Of a stretch of DNA of 64,000 nt, positions 1-8,797 are shown one piece after another. The DNA is taken from contig NZ_BAGL01000065.1 in NCBI RefSeq assembly GCF_000308875.1, positions 48,438 to 112,437 of the forward strand, in the 5' to 3' direction. The DNA comes from Nocardia transvalensis NBRC 15921. Lineage in GTDB: Bacteria; Actinomycetota; Actinomycetes; Mycobacteriales; Mycobacteriaceae. The first letter of the stretch is position 1. Each line of letters starts with the position of its first letter. Made by a program: the position numbers and the translations under genes. Below the pieces are notes generated by a model that made no database searches, had not been told where the DNA came from, and saw nothing but the letters and a program-made list of their open reading frames with translations.

Positions 1-345
1 GGCGGGCATCAGAGCATCTACGACCTGACCCTGCCGGGCGGGCGGCTGCGCGAGCAGCGCGACCGGGCCTGGGAGGCGCTCAACACGATTCCCGGCATCT
101 CGTGCGTCAAGCCGCAGGGCGCGCTGTACGCCTTCCCCCGCATCGACCTGTCGATGTACCCGATCCACGACGACGAGCAGTTCGTCCTGGACCTGCTGCT
201 CCAGGAGAAGCTGCACATCGTGCAGGGCACCGGATTCAACTGGGCGCGACCCGACCACTTCCGCATCGTCACCCTCCCCCACGCCGACGAGCTGGAGGCG
301 ATCATCGAACGCATCGGGCGTTTTCTGGCTACTTATCGCCAGTAG
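1..345 (+). CDS. alaA: Alanine-type PLP aminotransferase, C-terminal part (5' end outside window)
   Basis: Only the last 114 codons are in the window; the frame is open from the first base and ends at TAG 343-345. The product is a class I/II pyridoxal-phosphate aminotransferase. The C-terminal block around QGTGFNWARPDHFRIVTLP closely resembles the substrate-binding end of AlaA (glutamate-pyruvate transaminase), which carries the same FNW..PDH.RIVTLP signature. The catalytic lysine and most of the PLP site lie upstream and cannot be checked. A palindromic repeat begins three bases after the stop codon. The family is clear; the exact amino-acid preference is inferred from the C-terminal signature only. 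Confidence 0.85.
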   Translation, partial: GGHQSIYDLTLPGGRLREQRDRAWEALNTIPGISCVKPQGALYAFPRIDLSMYPIHDDEQFVLDLLLQEKLHIVQGTGFNWARPDHFRIVTLPHADELEAIIERIGRFLATYRQ

Positions 346-348
346 GGA

Positions 349-440
349 TCCCGGCCAAAAGCATGCCGGGACACGTGAGCGAGAGCGCGAGAACGCCGGA
401 AACGAGGTGCCCTATGTTTCCGGCGCGCTTTTGGCCGGAA
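349..440. repeat. Pair of palindromic elements between convergent genes (copies 1 and 2)
   Basis: Copy 1 (349-371) has arms TCCCGGC/GCCGGGA around the loop CAAAAGCAT. Copy 2 (418-440) has arms TTCCGGC/GCCGGAA around GCGCTTTTG, so it is in the opposite orientation. Arm differences are compensated within each copy, so each can fold as a hairpin. Copy 1 starts three bases after the aminotransferase stop, and copy 2 directly abuts the yaeQ stop. The 46 bases between them hold a half-site like ACGCCGGAAACGAGG and a GAGCGAGAGCGCGA stretch resembling the array unit in hpnG. The same element recurs ten more times in the window. Confidence 0.9.
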
Positions 441-995
441 TCACCTTCCGCCAGAAGGAATGTGATGCTCCTCGATCGCAGTGCTCAGATCCGCCCCGTT
501 GATATCGAGGTACAGCTGGCGTTCGACCACGGACAGCGCGAGGGTGGTGCGGCGTTCGAGGGCGGCGGCGGCCGCGTCGACGAAGGCGCGGTCGAAGGCG
601 TAGACGGGGATCTCCCCGGCCCGGTGAATCTTCTTGCCCGCCAGCGGCGCAAGGACTTTCGCAGGGTCGCGGTGGGTGTAGACGGCGATGCGGTCGGCGA
701 GTTTGCTGCCGCGGTGCACGCGCTCGGCATCGGGCGCGCCGACCTCGATCCAGGCGGTGAGACGTCCGGTGAGATCGCGGACCAGGACGGCGGGCTCGTC
801 GGTGGACGAGACGCCGCCGTCGCTGAACGCGATGCCCTCCTCGTATTCGAGGCAGTAGGCCAGCAGGCGCGTCAGCATGAATTCGGCTGTCTCCGACGGG
901 TGCCGCGCCACCCGCAGCTCCAGCTCCCGATGGACGTCGCGGTCGGTATCGGCCAGCTGGACGGTGACGGTGTACAGAGTCGCGTTGAGGGCCAC
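441..995 (-). CDS. yaeQ: YaeQ family protein
   Basis: A 184-residue protein of the YaeQ family, which has a PD-(D/E)XK nuclease-like fold and no firmly settled biochemical role. The N-terminus MALNATLYTVTVQLADTDRD, the ARHPSET block (residues about 30-36), the AWIEVGAPDAERVHRGSK segment near residue 80 and the total length fit the family. Start is GTG at 995. It converges with the aminotransferase and ends directly against a palindromic element that could serve as its terminator. No partner gene is evident nearby; the upstream eis-like gene ends 25 bases away on the same strand. Confidence 0.85.
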   Translation of the reverse strand: MALNATLYTVTVQLADTDRDVHRELELRVARHPSETAEFMLTRLLAYCLEYEEGIAFSDGGVSSTDEPAVLVRDLTGRLTAWIEVGAPDAERVHRGSKLADRIAVYTHRDPAKVLAPLAGKKIHRAGEIPVYAFDRAFVDAAAAALERRTTLALSVVERQLYLDINGADLSTAIEEHHIPSGGR

Positions 996-1020
996 GGGAA
1001 CGGGAGCCTAGTCGCGCCCC

Positions 1021-2217
1021 TCAGAACCAGGTTCCGCTGTACGGCGGTTCGGTGGTCGCGAAGAGCCGATCGGCGGCGGCGAGGGCCTCGGGCCGGTGTG
1101 CCGCGACCCGCCCGGCCAGACCGAGCTGCCGCCAGGTCGCGCCGCCGAGGTACACCGCCGCGAGGGCGGCGACGTCGGCGGTCAGGTCGGCGGGTTCCGT
1201 CACGCGCCGGACGCCGTCCCCCGAGATGCGGTAGGTCCCGGTGTTGGCGGGGAGGACGGGATCCGTGATCGCGACGAGGACGGGTTCGCCGTCGCGGTAG
1301 GTGCGCCGATCCAGGGCCGCCGGCACGTCGACCAGCCGCAGCCACGTCTCGTCGCGCACGCCCGAGACGGTCACCGCGCGCTCGTCGGTCAGCAGATGCC
1401 GCAGCGGATCGTCCGGCGCCGACGACGGGAAGGTGATCCGGTCGACGATATCGGTGGCCAGCAGGTGCCGGATCAGGCCCCGATAGGCGTCCGGCGTGGT
1501 GGCCACCAGATCGTCCACCACGACGACGCGTTCGGCGCTGCCCCGGGCCCATCCCGCGGCGGGGACCGCGTGGTAGCGCGCGAAACCGTCCTCGCTGCCC
1601 GGATGTCCGTGTACGACCGCGTACCCGTCCCGGCCGTAGAACAGTTCCTGCAACCGCCACCAGTACGACGGCCGGTCGATCGCGCCGACCCACGAAACAT
1701 TCGCCGTCGCATAGATTTTCGCCAGCGTCTCCCACGACTGCGCCGGATCGAGGAATCGCACCGGGCCGGAAGCGGCCACGGTGTCACGCAGCCGGGCACG
1801 ACTCCGATCGACCTCGCGCTGCGCCGCGGACGTCGCCACGGCGTAGCCGAACCGTTCGTAGATGCCGCCCTGTGACGCCCGCAGCGAGGCGACGATCTCA
1901 CCCCGGGCCGCGAAATCGGCCAGCTGCCGGTGCAGCAGCGCCTTCACGATCCCCCGCCGGGTGTGGCTCGGCAGGACACCGACATGGGTGACCGCGGCGT
2001 GCGGAACCCTGGCACCACCGGGCACGACGAGCCAGCTGGTGAAGGAGTTCGCGGTACCGACCAGCTCGCCGTCCACCCGCGCGCCGAGCGTACGGCCCGG
2101 TTCGTTCAACCCGGTGGTACCGGACACCGGCGGCAAGCCCACCATCGCGGTACGGAATATCCGTTGCGCGGCAAGGATATCCGCCTCTGCCGACAGCACG
2201 TCGAGAGCGATCGTCAC
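1021..2217 (-). CDS. eis: Eis-like GNAT N-acetyltransferase
   Basis: A 398-residue protein with the architecture of the Eis (enhanced intracellular survival) family: an N-terminal GNAT domain with the acetyl-CoA loop near VLPSHTRRGIVKALL (about residues 80-95), a second degenerate GNAT domain, and a C-terminal sterol-carrier-like domain ending in the conserved short TWF C-terminus that places the terminal carboxylate at the active site. Mycobacterial Eis acetylates aminoglycosides at several amines and also host peptides. Start is GTG 2217 preceded by GGGAGG at a good distance. The gene is 112 bases downstream of the LLM monooxygenase and may be transcribed separately. Family assignment is firm; substrate is unknown. 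Confidence 0.88.
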   Translation of the reverse strand: MTIALDVLSAEADILAAQRIFRTAMVGLPPVSGTTGLNEPGRTLGARVDGELVGTANSFTSWLVVPGGARVPHAAVTHVGVLPSHTRRGIVKALLHRQLADFAARGEIVASLRASQGGIYERFGYAVATSAAQREVDRSRARLRDTVAASGPVRFLDPAQSWETLAKIYATANVSWVGAIDRPSYWWRLQELFYGRDGYAVVHGHPGSEDGFARYHAVPAAGWARGSAERVVVVDDLVATTPDAYRGLIRHLLATDIVDRITFPSSAPDDPLRHLLTDERAVTVSGVRDETWLRLVDVPAALDRRTYRDGEPVLVAITDPVLPANTGTYRISGDGVRRVTEPADLTADVAALAAVYLGGATWRQLGLAGRVAAHRPEALAAADRLFATTEPPYSGTWF

Positions 2218-2329
2218 GGCACCTCCCGGTAGTCACGGCGCGCGCCGCGCCGAACGGCGATGCTACGTGCCACGGTAACGAACCGAAACGATTCGGATCA
2301 CAGTGAGTCGGCGGGTGCCGTGCATCCCG

Positions 2330-3739
2330 TCAGAGCAGGGTCGGCGCCGATGAGGGCTGGTCGTCGAACGCGCCCCGGTAGGCGCTGCCCGGGTGGTCGG
2401 CGGGCAGGCGGGGGTCCGGGGTGTCGAACAGGCGTTGGCGCAGGGTCTGGCCCGGTACCGCCTCGCGGACCAGGCCGCGGGAGCGCAGTTCCGGGATCAC
2501 GTGGTCGGCGAGGTCGCGGTAGCTCTGGTGCGGGTTGGCGCCGTTGAGGTTGAAGCCGTCGAGGTCGGCCGCCTCGGCGAAGGACGCCAGCTGGTCGGCG
2601 ACGGACTTGCCGCCGCCGACGATCGAATCTCCGTAGGAGACACCGTTTTCCGGGGCGAGAAACTTGCGGAGCGTCCACTTCGCCTCCGGCGGAGCGTCCT
2701 TGGTGATGGCGGCCAGGAAGGAGCGGTTGCTCTCGGTCTCGATGTACTCGAGCGGCGCGTCGAGATCGAACTCCGACCAGTCGATGCCGGTCACCGCCGA
2801 GAAATGCGTCAGCGCGCCCTCGACGCTGTAATAGCGTTGGTAGTCACGCAGTTTCGCCGCGGCCGCCGCATCGGTGCTGTCGGTGATCACTAGGGTGGAG
2901 GCGACGAATTTGATCGCGTCCGGGGAGCGCCCGTACTTCACGGCCAGCGACTTGATGGCGCCGATGTTCTTGCGCAGCACCTCGGGACTGTGGCCGGCGA
3001 CGAAGACGACCTCGGCGTTGCGAGCGGCGAATTCCCGGCCGCGCGGTGAGGTGCCCGCCTGGTAGATCACCGGTGTGCGCTGCACCGACGGTTCCGACAG
3101 GGCAGCGCTGGGCACGGAGTAGTACCGGCCGTGGTGGCCGATGGCGTGGACCTTGCGGGGGTCGGCGTAGATGCCGCGCTCGCGGTCGGCCACGACGGCG
3201 CCGTCCTCCCAGGAGCCTTCCCACAGCTTGTAGGTGACGTCCACGAATTCCTGTGCGCGCTCGTAGCGTTCGTCGTGCGGGATCTGCCGGTCGTAGCCGA
3301 GATTGCGGGCGGCGCTGTCCAGCTGCGAGGTGACGATGTTCCAGCCGATGCGGCCGCCGGTGAGGTGGTCGAGCGTGGTGAACTTGCGGGCCAGCAGGTA
3401 CGGCTGTTCGTAGGTGGTCGAGACGGTGACCCCGAATCCGAGGGTCGAGGTGACCGCCGCCATCCCGGAGATCACCAGCAGCGGGTCGTCGAGCGGGGTC
3501 TGCGCGGCGGTGGCCAGCGCCGGATCGGCGCTCTTGGTGTAGCTGTCGAGCTGGCCGAGGGCGTCGGCGATGAACAGCGCGTCGAACCCGCCGTCCTCCA
3601 GCAGGGTCGCCAGTTCGGTCCAGTAGGACAGCTGGGTGTAGCGCACGCTGTCGGCGTCGGGCAGCCGCCACAGTCCCCACGCGATGTGGCCTGCGGTGTG
3701 CATTTCGGTCGCGTTGAGTACGAGTTTCCGGGGTGCCAT
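2330..3739 (-). CDS. NtaA/DmoA-type FMN-dependent monooxygenase (bacterial luciferase-like)
   Basis: A 469-residue class C flavin monooxygenase of the NtaA/SnaA/DszA/DmoA family. Visible marks are the N-terminal strand KLVLNATEMH, the substrate loop ending near WGLWRLP, the block RKFTTLDHLTGGRIGWNIVTS (about 118-138) and PVIYQAGTSPRGREFAA (about 225). Such enzymes use FMNH2 from a separate reductase to cleave C-S or C-N bonds in sulfides, sulfones or nitrilotriacetate-like compounds. The ATG at 3739 directly follows the stop codon of the ABC ATPase, so it is the last gene of a six-gene operon. No flavin reductase is encoded beside it. The operon context argues for uptake and oxidative cleavage of an organosulfur compound; this is inference. 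Confidence 0.88.
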   Translation of the reverse strand: MAPRKLVLNATEMHTAGHIAWGLWRLPDADSVRYTQLSYWTELATLLEDGGFDALFIADALGQLDSYTKSADPALATAAQTPLDDPLLVISGMAAVTSTLGFGVTVSTTYEQPYLLARKFTTLDHLTGGRIGWNIVTSQLDSAARNLGYDRQIPHDERYERAQEFVDVTYKLWEGSWEDGAVVADRERGIYADPRKVHAIGHHGRYYSVPSAALSEPSVQRTPVIYQAGTSPRGREFAARNAEVVFVAGHSPEVLRKNIGAIKSLAVKYGRSPDAIKFVASTLVITDSTDAAAAAKLRDYQRYYSVEGALTHFSAVTGIDWSEFDLDAPLEYIETESNRSFLAAITKDAPPEAKWTLRKFLAPENGVSYGDSIVGGGKSVADQLASFAEAADLDGFNLNGANPHQSYRDLADHVIPELRSRGLVREAVPGQTLRQRLFDTPDPRLPADHPGSAYRGAFDDQPSSAPTLL

Positions 3740-5389
3740 CTAGCGCGCCTCCTCGAGCGGGCGGGTCGGTTGCAGGACCGCGTCGACCAGGCGTCGCGTC
3801 ACCGGATGCCGTTCCGGAGAACGGAATTCGGCGGCCGGGAAGTCGTCGACGACGCGTCCGGCGTCGAGGACGACGATCCGGTCGGCGAAGGCCTCGACGA
3901 TCGCCAGGTTGTGCGCGATCAGCAGGAATGTCAGGTCGAAACGCCGTTTCAGGTCGGCGAGCAGGTCGAGGATGCGCGCCTGGGTGGTGACGTCGAGCGC
4001 GGAGGTCGGCTCGTCGAGCACGAGCAGCCGCGGCCGCACCGCGAGCGCGCGGGCGATGCCGACCCGCTGCCGCTGTCCTCCGGACAGCTCGTGCGGAAAG
4101 CGTTCCAGGACAGCCGGTTCGAGGCCGACCGCGGTGATCAGCTCGTCGGCGCGTTCTGTGGCCTCCGCACCGGCGGCGACGCCGAGCCGCAGCATGGGCC
4201 GGACGAGTTGCTCACCGATCCGCACCCGTGGATTGAGCGCGCTGCCGTGGTCCTGGAATATCAATTGCAGGCCGCGACGGAATTCCTTGCCGGACAGCGA
4301 TTGTCCGTCGAAGTGCACCGAACCCTGCGACGGTGTCAGCAATCCGGCCGCCAGGCGCGCGACGGTGGACTTCCCGGAACCGGATTCACCGATCAAGCCG
4401 ACGCTCTCGCCGCGGCGCACGGCCAGGTCGACAGCCGTGAGTGCCGCGAAGTCCGGCGGTCGCCGCCAACCGCTGCGGCGGATCTGGAATCGCCTTGTCA
4501 CGCTGCGGAGTTCGAGCAGCGGGACGTCCTGCGCTTCTCCGTCCGCGCTCTCGGGCAAGATATCCGTGCTCGGCCCGGAGCCGTTGTGCGTCCGCCCGGC
4601 GCCGCCGATATCCCGGCCGAACACCGGTACCGACTCGATCAGCAGCCGGGTGTACGGGTGCTCCGGGGCACTCAGCACGGTCGTCACGTCACCGGATTCG
4701 ACCAGTTCACCGTGTCGGAGCACCGCCACCCGGTCCGCGATATGGGACACCACGCCGAAGTCGTGCGTCACGATCAGCACCGCCAGGCCCAGCTCGCGCT
4801 GCAACCCGGCCAGCAGGTCCAGGACCTGTTTGGCGACGGTCGGGTCCAGGGCGGTGGTGGGTTCGTCGGCGATCAGCAGATCCGGTTCGGGCAGGCACGC
4901 GACCGCGAGCATCACGCGCTGGCGCATACCGCCACTCAGTTCGTGCGGATAGGAGCCGAGGACACGGCCGGTATCGGGGATGCCGACCCGCCGCAACCAG
5001 TCGCCCGCCAGTTCGGTGGCGTCCGCCGCGGCCAGGCCGCGATGGTGGCGGATCAGTTCCCGCAGTTGCGAACCGATGGTGAACGACGGGTCCAGCGCGT
5101 TCGCCGGATCTTGGAATACGGACCCGATCTTCTTGCCGCGCACCGCGTTCAGTTCCCGGTCACGCAGGCCCAGCAGTTGCCGCCCTTCGAAGGTGACGCT
5201 CCCGCCGACTTGCGCTGTGGGAGGCAGCAATCCGACCACCGCAGCGGCCGACACACTCTTACCCGAACCGGATTCGCCTACCAGCGCCAAGATCTCACCG
5301 CGGCGCACGCTCAGGCTCACCCCGCGCACGGCCCGCACCGAGCCGAAGCCGACGGTGAGATCGTCGACGCGTAACAGGTCCGTACTCAT
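3740..5389 (-). CDS. Dipeptide/nickel-type ABC transporter, fused tandem ATP-binding protein
   Basis: A 549-residue protein carrying two complete ABC nucleotide-binding domains (DppD and DppF types fused). Walker A GESGSGKS occurs near residue 38 and again in the second half; signature motifs are LSGGMRQRV and LSGGQRQRV, and each half has its Walker B (LLIADEPTTALD and LLVLDEPTSALD). It powers uptake through the two permeases encoded upstream. The frame is open further upstream, but the start chosen, ATG 5389, overlaps the permease stop by ATGA (5386-5389) and gives the normal DppD N-terminus. The 3' end abuts the LLM monooxygenase start without a gap. Confidence 0.92.
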   Translation of the reverse strand: MSTDLLRVDDLTVGFGSVRAVRGVSLSVRRGEILALVGESGSGKSVSAAAVVGLLPPTAQVGGSVTFEGRQLLGLRDRELNAVRGKKIGSVFQDPANALDPSFTIGSQLRELIRHHRGLAAADATELAGDWLRRVGIPDTGRVLGSYPHELSGGMRQRVMLAVACLPEPDLLIADEPTTALDPTVAKQVLDLLAGLQRELGLAVLIVTHDFGVVSHIADRVAVLRHGELVESGDVTTVLSAPEHPYTRLLIESVPVFGRDIGGAGRTHNGSGPSTDILPESADGEAQDVPLLELRSVTRRFQIRRSGWRRPPDFAALTAVDLAVRRGESVGLIGESGSGKSTVARLAAGLLTPSQGSVHFDGQSLSGKEFRRGLQLIFQDHGSALNPRVRIGEQLVRPMLRLGVAAGAEATERADELITAVGLEPAVLERFPHELSGGQRQRVGIARALAVRPRLLVLDEPTSALDVTTQARILDLLADLKRRFDLTFLLIAHNLAIVEAFADRIVVLDAGRVVDDFPAAEFRSPERHPVTRRLVDAVLQPTRPLEEAR

Positions 5390-6282
5390 CGCCGCACCCG
5401 CCGCGGGTCGAGCAGGTCGCGCAGTCCGTCGCCGAACCAGCTGAACGCGACACCGACCACCAGGATGGCCAATCCGGGCGCGATCGCCACGTACGCGCTG
5501 CCGGACAGCAGCACCTTGGCGCCCTCGGCGACCATGCGTCCCCAGTCCGGGGTGGGCGGCTGCACGCCGACGCCGAGCGAGCCGAGGCTGGCCGCGAACA
5601 CCGTCATCATCCCGATCAGCGTGGACCAGTAGACCAGCACGGTCGGGCCGATATTGGGCAGCACCTCGCGCAACAGCACGGTCGCGCGCCCGGCGCCGAG
5701 CACGGTCGCGGCGTCCACGTACTCCTTGCCGCGCTCGCGTCTCGCCTCGCCGTACACGATGCGGGTTACGTACGGCACGGTCGCGAACACCACGGACAGG
5801 GCGACGACCGCGGGGCCGGTGCCGATGATCTCGGCCAGCGACACCGCCACGATCACCACGGGAAACGCGAACAGCAGATCGACCACCCGCATCAGCAGCG
5901 CGGCCCCCGCGCCCCGCCCGAAGGCGGCCGCCAGGCCCAGCGCGGTACCGATCACCACGGCGGCGGTGACGGCGGCGAACGTCCACAGCAGGGTCGTCCG
6001 GCCGCCCCACAGCAGCCGGCTGAAGACGTCGCGGCCCTGCTCGTCGGTGCCCAGCAGGTGCCCCTCGGACAGCGGCGCGAGGTAGCGGTGCGCGGCGTCG
6101 GGCCGCACCGGATCGTGCGGTGCGAGCCACGGCGCCAGTACCGACACCACGACCACGAGGGTCAGAACGACGCACGATACCCAGAATTGCCCGTGCCGCA
6201 GGGCGATTCGCCTGCGGTGGCGGCGATCCCGGGGGGCTTCTCCGGCCGTTTCCGGCGGGGATTCGGTGAGTGTTGTCGTCAC
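5386..6282 (-). CDS. ABC transporter permease, DppC type
   Basis: A 298-residue inner-membrane permease of the OppC/DppC family: a cytoplasmic N-terminal tail rich in Arg/His, a first membrane span at about residues 33-55 followed by the conserved HLLGTDEQGRDVFSRLLWG segment, then five further spans and the EAA coupling loop near VLGAGRATVLLREVLPNI (about 190-210). It works with the DppB-type permease in the same operon. Both ends overlap the neighbouring genes by four bases (ATGA), which indicates translational coupling. The substrate is unknown; the gene context points to an organosulfur compound or small peptide-like molecule. Confidence 0.9.
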   Translation of the reverse strand: MTTTLTESPPETAGEAPRDRRHRRRIALRHGQFWVSCVVLTLVVVVSVLAPWLAPHDPVRPDAAHRYLAPLSEGHLLGTDEQGRDVFSRLLWGGRTTLLWTFAAVTAAVVIGTALGLAAAFGRGAGAALLMRVVDLLFAFPVVIVAVSLAEIIGTGPAVVALSVVFATVPYVTRIVYGEARRERGKEYVDAATVLGAGRATVLLREVLPNIGPTVLVYWSTLIGMMTVFAASLGSLGVGVQPPTPDWGRMVAEGAKVLLSGSAYVAIAPGLAILVVGVAFSWFGDGLRDLLDPRRVRR

Positions 6283-7235
6283 TGCGCCCTCCGCAGTCTG
6301 GGATCGAGCAGATCCCTGCCGATATCGGTGGCCAGATTCACCACCACGAACGTCACGGTCACCAGCAGGACGCCGGCTTGGATCACCGGATAGTCGTGCC
6401 CGGAGATGGCGGCGACCAGCTGGACGCCGAGACCCGGCCAGTTGTAGACACTTTCGACGAAGACGACGCCCGACAGCAACGCCCCGATCTCCAGCCCGGT
6501 GGCGTTCAGCAGCGTCGGCGCGACATTACGGCCGATGTGCCGCAGCACGATTCGATGCCGCGGCAAGCCCTGTGACCGCAGCGTGCGCACGTAGTCCGAG
6601 GCCAGCGCGTCGATGACCGCCACCCGGGCGAAGCGGGCCAGCACCAGCATCGAGATGAGCCCCGCCGAGACCGCCGGGAGCACAAGGTGGTTCAGCAGAT
6701 CGCCGAGACCCGGGTCCTCGACGCGGTAGTTCCGCTTGCCACTCGCCGGAAGTGTGTGCAGCCGAATCGCGAACAGCCAGATCAGGATCAGGCCGAACCA
6801 GTACACCGACAGATTGCTGCCGATCTGGACCAGCCCCATGACCAGCCGGTCGACGAGCCGATTGTGGTTGAGCGCGGCCACGGCCCCGATGATCGCGCCG
6901 AATCCCACCGATACGACGATCGCCGCGGCGGCGAGGACGATGGTATTGGCGAACGCGGGGCCCAGCATCGACAGCACGCCGGTGTGCTGCACCAGCGATT
7001 GCCCGCCGCCGTCGGTGAACAGCCCGGTCAGCCAGTCCCAATACCGTTGCGGCAGCGGGTCGTCCAGGCCGTAGGCGGCGCGCAGCGCGGCGATCGACTC
7101 GGGCGAGAGCTGCTGGCCCAGCCCGCTGCGGACCGGGTCGCCGGGACTGAGCACGCCGATGGTGAACGTCGCCACCGAGATGACGAACAGGATCGGCACG
7201 AGGGCGGCCACCCGCCAGGCGATACGCGCGGTCAT
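6279..7235 (-). CDS. ABC transporter permease, DppB type
   Basis: A 318-residue permease of the OppB/DppB family with the typical N-terminal span (VAALVPILFVISVATFTI), the GDPVRSGLGQQLSPE.. periplasmic segment, and the EAA loop near DYVRTLRSQGLPRHRIVLRH (about 220-240). The frame stays open upstream, but ATG 7235 is preferred because it overlaps the binding-protein stop by ATGA and gives a standard DppB start. It pairs with the DppC-type permease (next gene). The C-terminus VNLATDIGRDLLDPRLR is characteristic of this family. Confidence 0.9.
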   Translation of the reverse strand: MTARIAWRVAALVPILFVISVATFTIGVLSPGDPVRSGLGQQLSPESIAALRAAYGLDDPLPQRYWDWLTGLFTDGGGQSLVQHTGVLSMLGPAFANTIVLAAAAIVVSVGFGAIIGAVAALNHNRLVDRLVMGLVQIGSNLSVYWFGLILIWLFAIRLHTLPASGKRNYRVEDPGLGDLLNHLVLPAVSAGLISMLVLARFARVAVIDALASDYVRTLRSQGLPRHRIVLRHIGRNVAPTLLNATGLEIGALLSGVVFVESVYNWPGLGVQLVAAISGHDYPVIQAGVLLVTVTFVVVNLATDIGRDLLDPRLRRAQ

Positions 7236-8797
7236 GCCGGCTCCAGGGAGACCGTGGTCAGGTCGTACCAGTTGGTGCGCGGCCACACGAAGCCGCGCAC
7301 CCGCGGGCTCAGCGCGTAGTAGCGGGTGAAGTTCACTGTGGGAATCAGCGCCGCGCCGGACAGCAGCGCACGGTCGGCGTCCTGCCACAGCCCCGACCGC
7401 GCGGCCGGATCCGCGGTATATCGAGCGCGGTCGATCGCGCCGCTGATCCCCTGGTAGTCGACGAAGTCCTTGCCGCCCTTGGCGATCACGCCGGAGTTGA
7501 AGACCTCCGCGATCCATTCCGGATAGGTGCCGCCGTACTCGTCCAGGCTCAATCCGTCGCCGGGCTCCGGATTCTCGGTGCGGGTGCTGTAGGTGGCGCG
7601 ATCGACCGCCACCACGGTCGCCGTGATGCCGACCGCGGCGAGGTTGGTGGCGATGTACTCGGCCTCGGGTTGTCCGGCGAGATCGGCGACGATATTGAAG
7701 CGCAACGAGTTCCGGTATCCGGCCGCCGCCAGATCGGCCCGCGCGCCCTCCGGATCGTAGGCGTGGTCGCGCAGGGCCGGGTCGTACGCCTCGTTGCCGG
7801 GGTTGAGCATCGAGGTCACCGGTTGCGCGTAGCCGTCGTAGATGTCGCGGGCGATCCCCGCCCGATCGACGGCCTTCGCGACCGCCCGCCGCACCCGGGG
7901 ATCCTGCAGTGCCGGCGCCGTCTTGTAGCGGACGCTGAGATAGTCGAGCTGGGCGCTGCTGCCCTGCGGCACCGGGTAGCCACCGGCCTCCAGCACCGGC
8001 ACGTCGGTGGGCTGAACGCGCGAGATCAGGTCCACGTCACCGCTTTCCAGCGCCGCCAGGCGGGTCTGGTTGTTCGGGATGATCCGGAACACCAGACGGT
8101 TCGTCTTCGGCGCCGGACCCCAGTAGCTCGGATTGCGCTTCAGGGTGATGTGGTCGCCGCGCTTCCGTTCGACGAAGGTGTACGGACCGGTGCCGACGGG
8201 ATGGTCGGCCAGGCCGTCGTTGCCGTAGGCGCGGATGGCGGCCGGGCTGGCGACGAGCGTCGACCGGATGGACTGGGCGAGCAGACGCGGGAAACCGAGG
8301 TTCGGGCGGTGGAATTCGAAGGCGAAGGTGTGGTCGTCGACGACCGTGGTCTGCTTCAGGTCGGCGTACCAGTCCTTCATCATCCCGGCGCTGACCTTGT
8401 CGTAGAACTCGAACGACGGATCGGTGAAGCGTCGAATGTCGAAATCCAGTGCGTGCGCGTCGAAGTCGGTGCCGTCGTGGAATTTCACGCCCTGCCGGAG
8501 GTCGAAGGTCCAGATCCGGCCGTCCGGCGAGGACCGCCAGCTCGTGGCCAGCGCGGGAACCGGTTTCGGGACGCCCTGATCGGTGGACAGATCCTCCTTG
8601 ACCAGCGGCTCGTAGATATTGCTGGAGACCCGGTAGGTCTCCCAGTAGTACTCCCGATTCGGGTCGATCGCGCTGGGCTCGGTGTAGAGCCCGACGACCA
8701 GGGTGTCACCGGCCGACGCGTCCGCGCCGCAGCCGGTCAGGACCAGCGTCAGCGCGACTCCGGCGGCCGCGACGACCCGTGCCACACCGGATCTCAT
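7232..8797 (-). CDS. ABC transporter substrate-binding lipoprotein, peptide/nickel family 5
   Basis: A 521-residue family 5 extracytoplasmic binding protein. The N-terminus has a lipoprotein signal with lipobox LTGC (cysteine about residue 23), so the mature protein is tethered to the outer face of the membrane. Family marks are VKFHDGTDFDAHALDFDIRR (about 105-125), HPVGTGPYTFVE and the C-terminal WQDADRALL region. It delivers substrate to the DppB/DppC permeases downstream. The start overlaps the upstream flavoprotein stop by ATGA. The substrate cannot be read from the sequence; the flanking flavin enzymes suggest a sulfur-containing organic compound. Confidence 0.9.
   Translation of the reverse strand: MRSGVARVVAAAGVALTLVLTGCGADASAGDTLVVGLYTEPSAIDPNREYYWETYRVSSNIYEPLVKEDLSTDQGVPKPVPALATSWRSSPDGRIWTFDLRQGVKFHDGTDFDAHALDFDIRRFTDPSFEFYDKVSAGMMKDWYADLKQTTVVDDHTFAFEFHRPNLGFPRLLAQSIRSTLVASPAAIRAYGNDGLADHPVGTGPYTFVERKRGDHITLKRNPSYWGPAPKTNRLVFRIIPNNQTRLAALESGDVDLISRVQPTDVPVLEAGGYPVPQGSSAQLDYLSVRYKTAPALQDPRVRRAVAKAVDRAGIARDIYDGYAQPVTSMLNPGNEAYDPALRDHAYDPEGARADLAAAGYRNSLRFNIVADLAGQPEAEYIATNLAAVGITATVVAVDRATYSTRTENPEPGDGLSLDEYGGTYPEWIAEVFNSGVIAKGGKDFVDYQGISGAIDRARYTADPAARSGLWQDADRALLSGAALIPTVNFTRYYALSPRVRGFVWPRTNWYDLTTVSLEPA

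Noticed and set aside
349..440. Insertion sequence ends
   Set aside because: There is no transposase, no target-site duplication that I can recognise, and the hairpin pair recurs with variable spacing; it fits a REP-like repeat instead.
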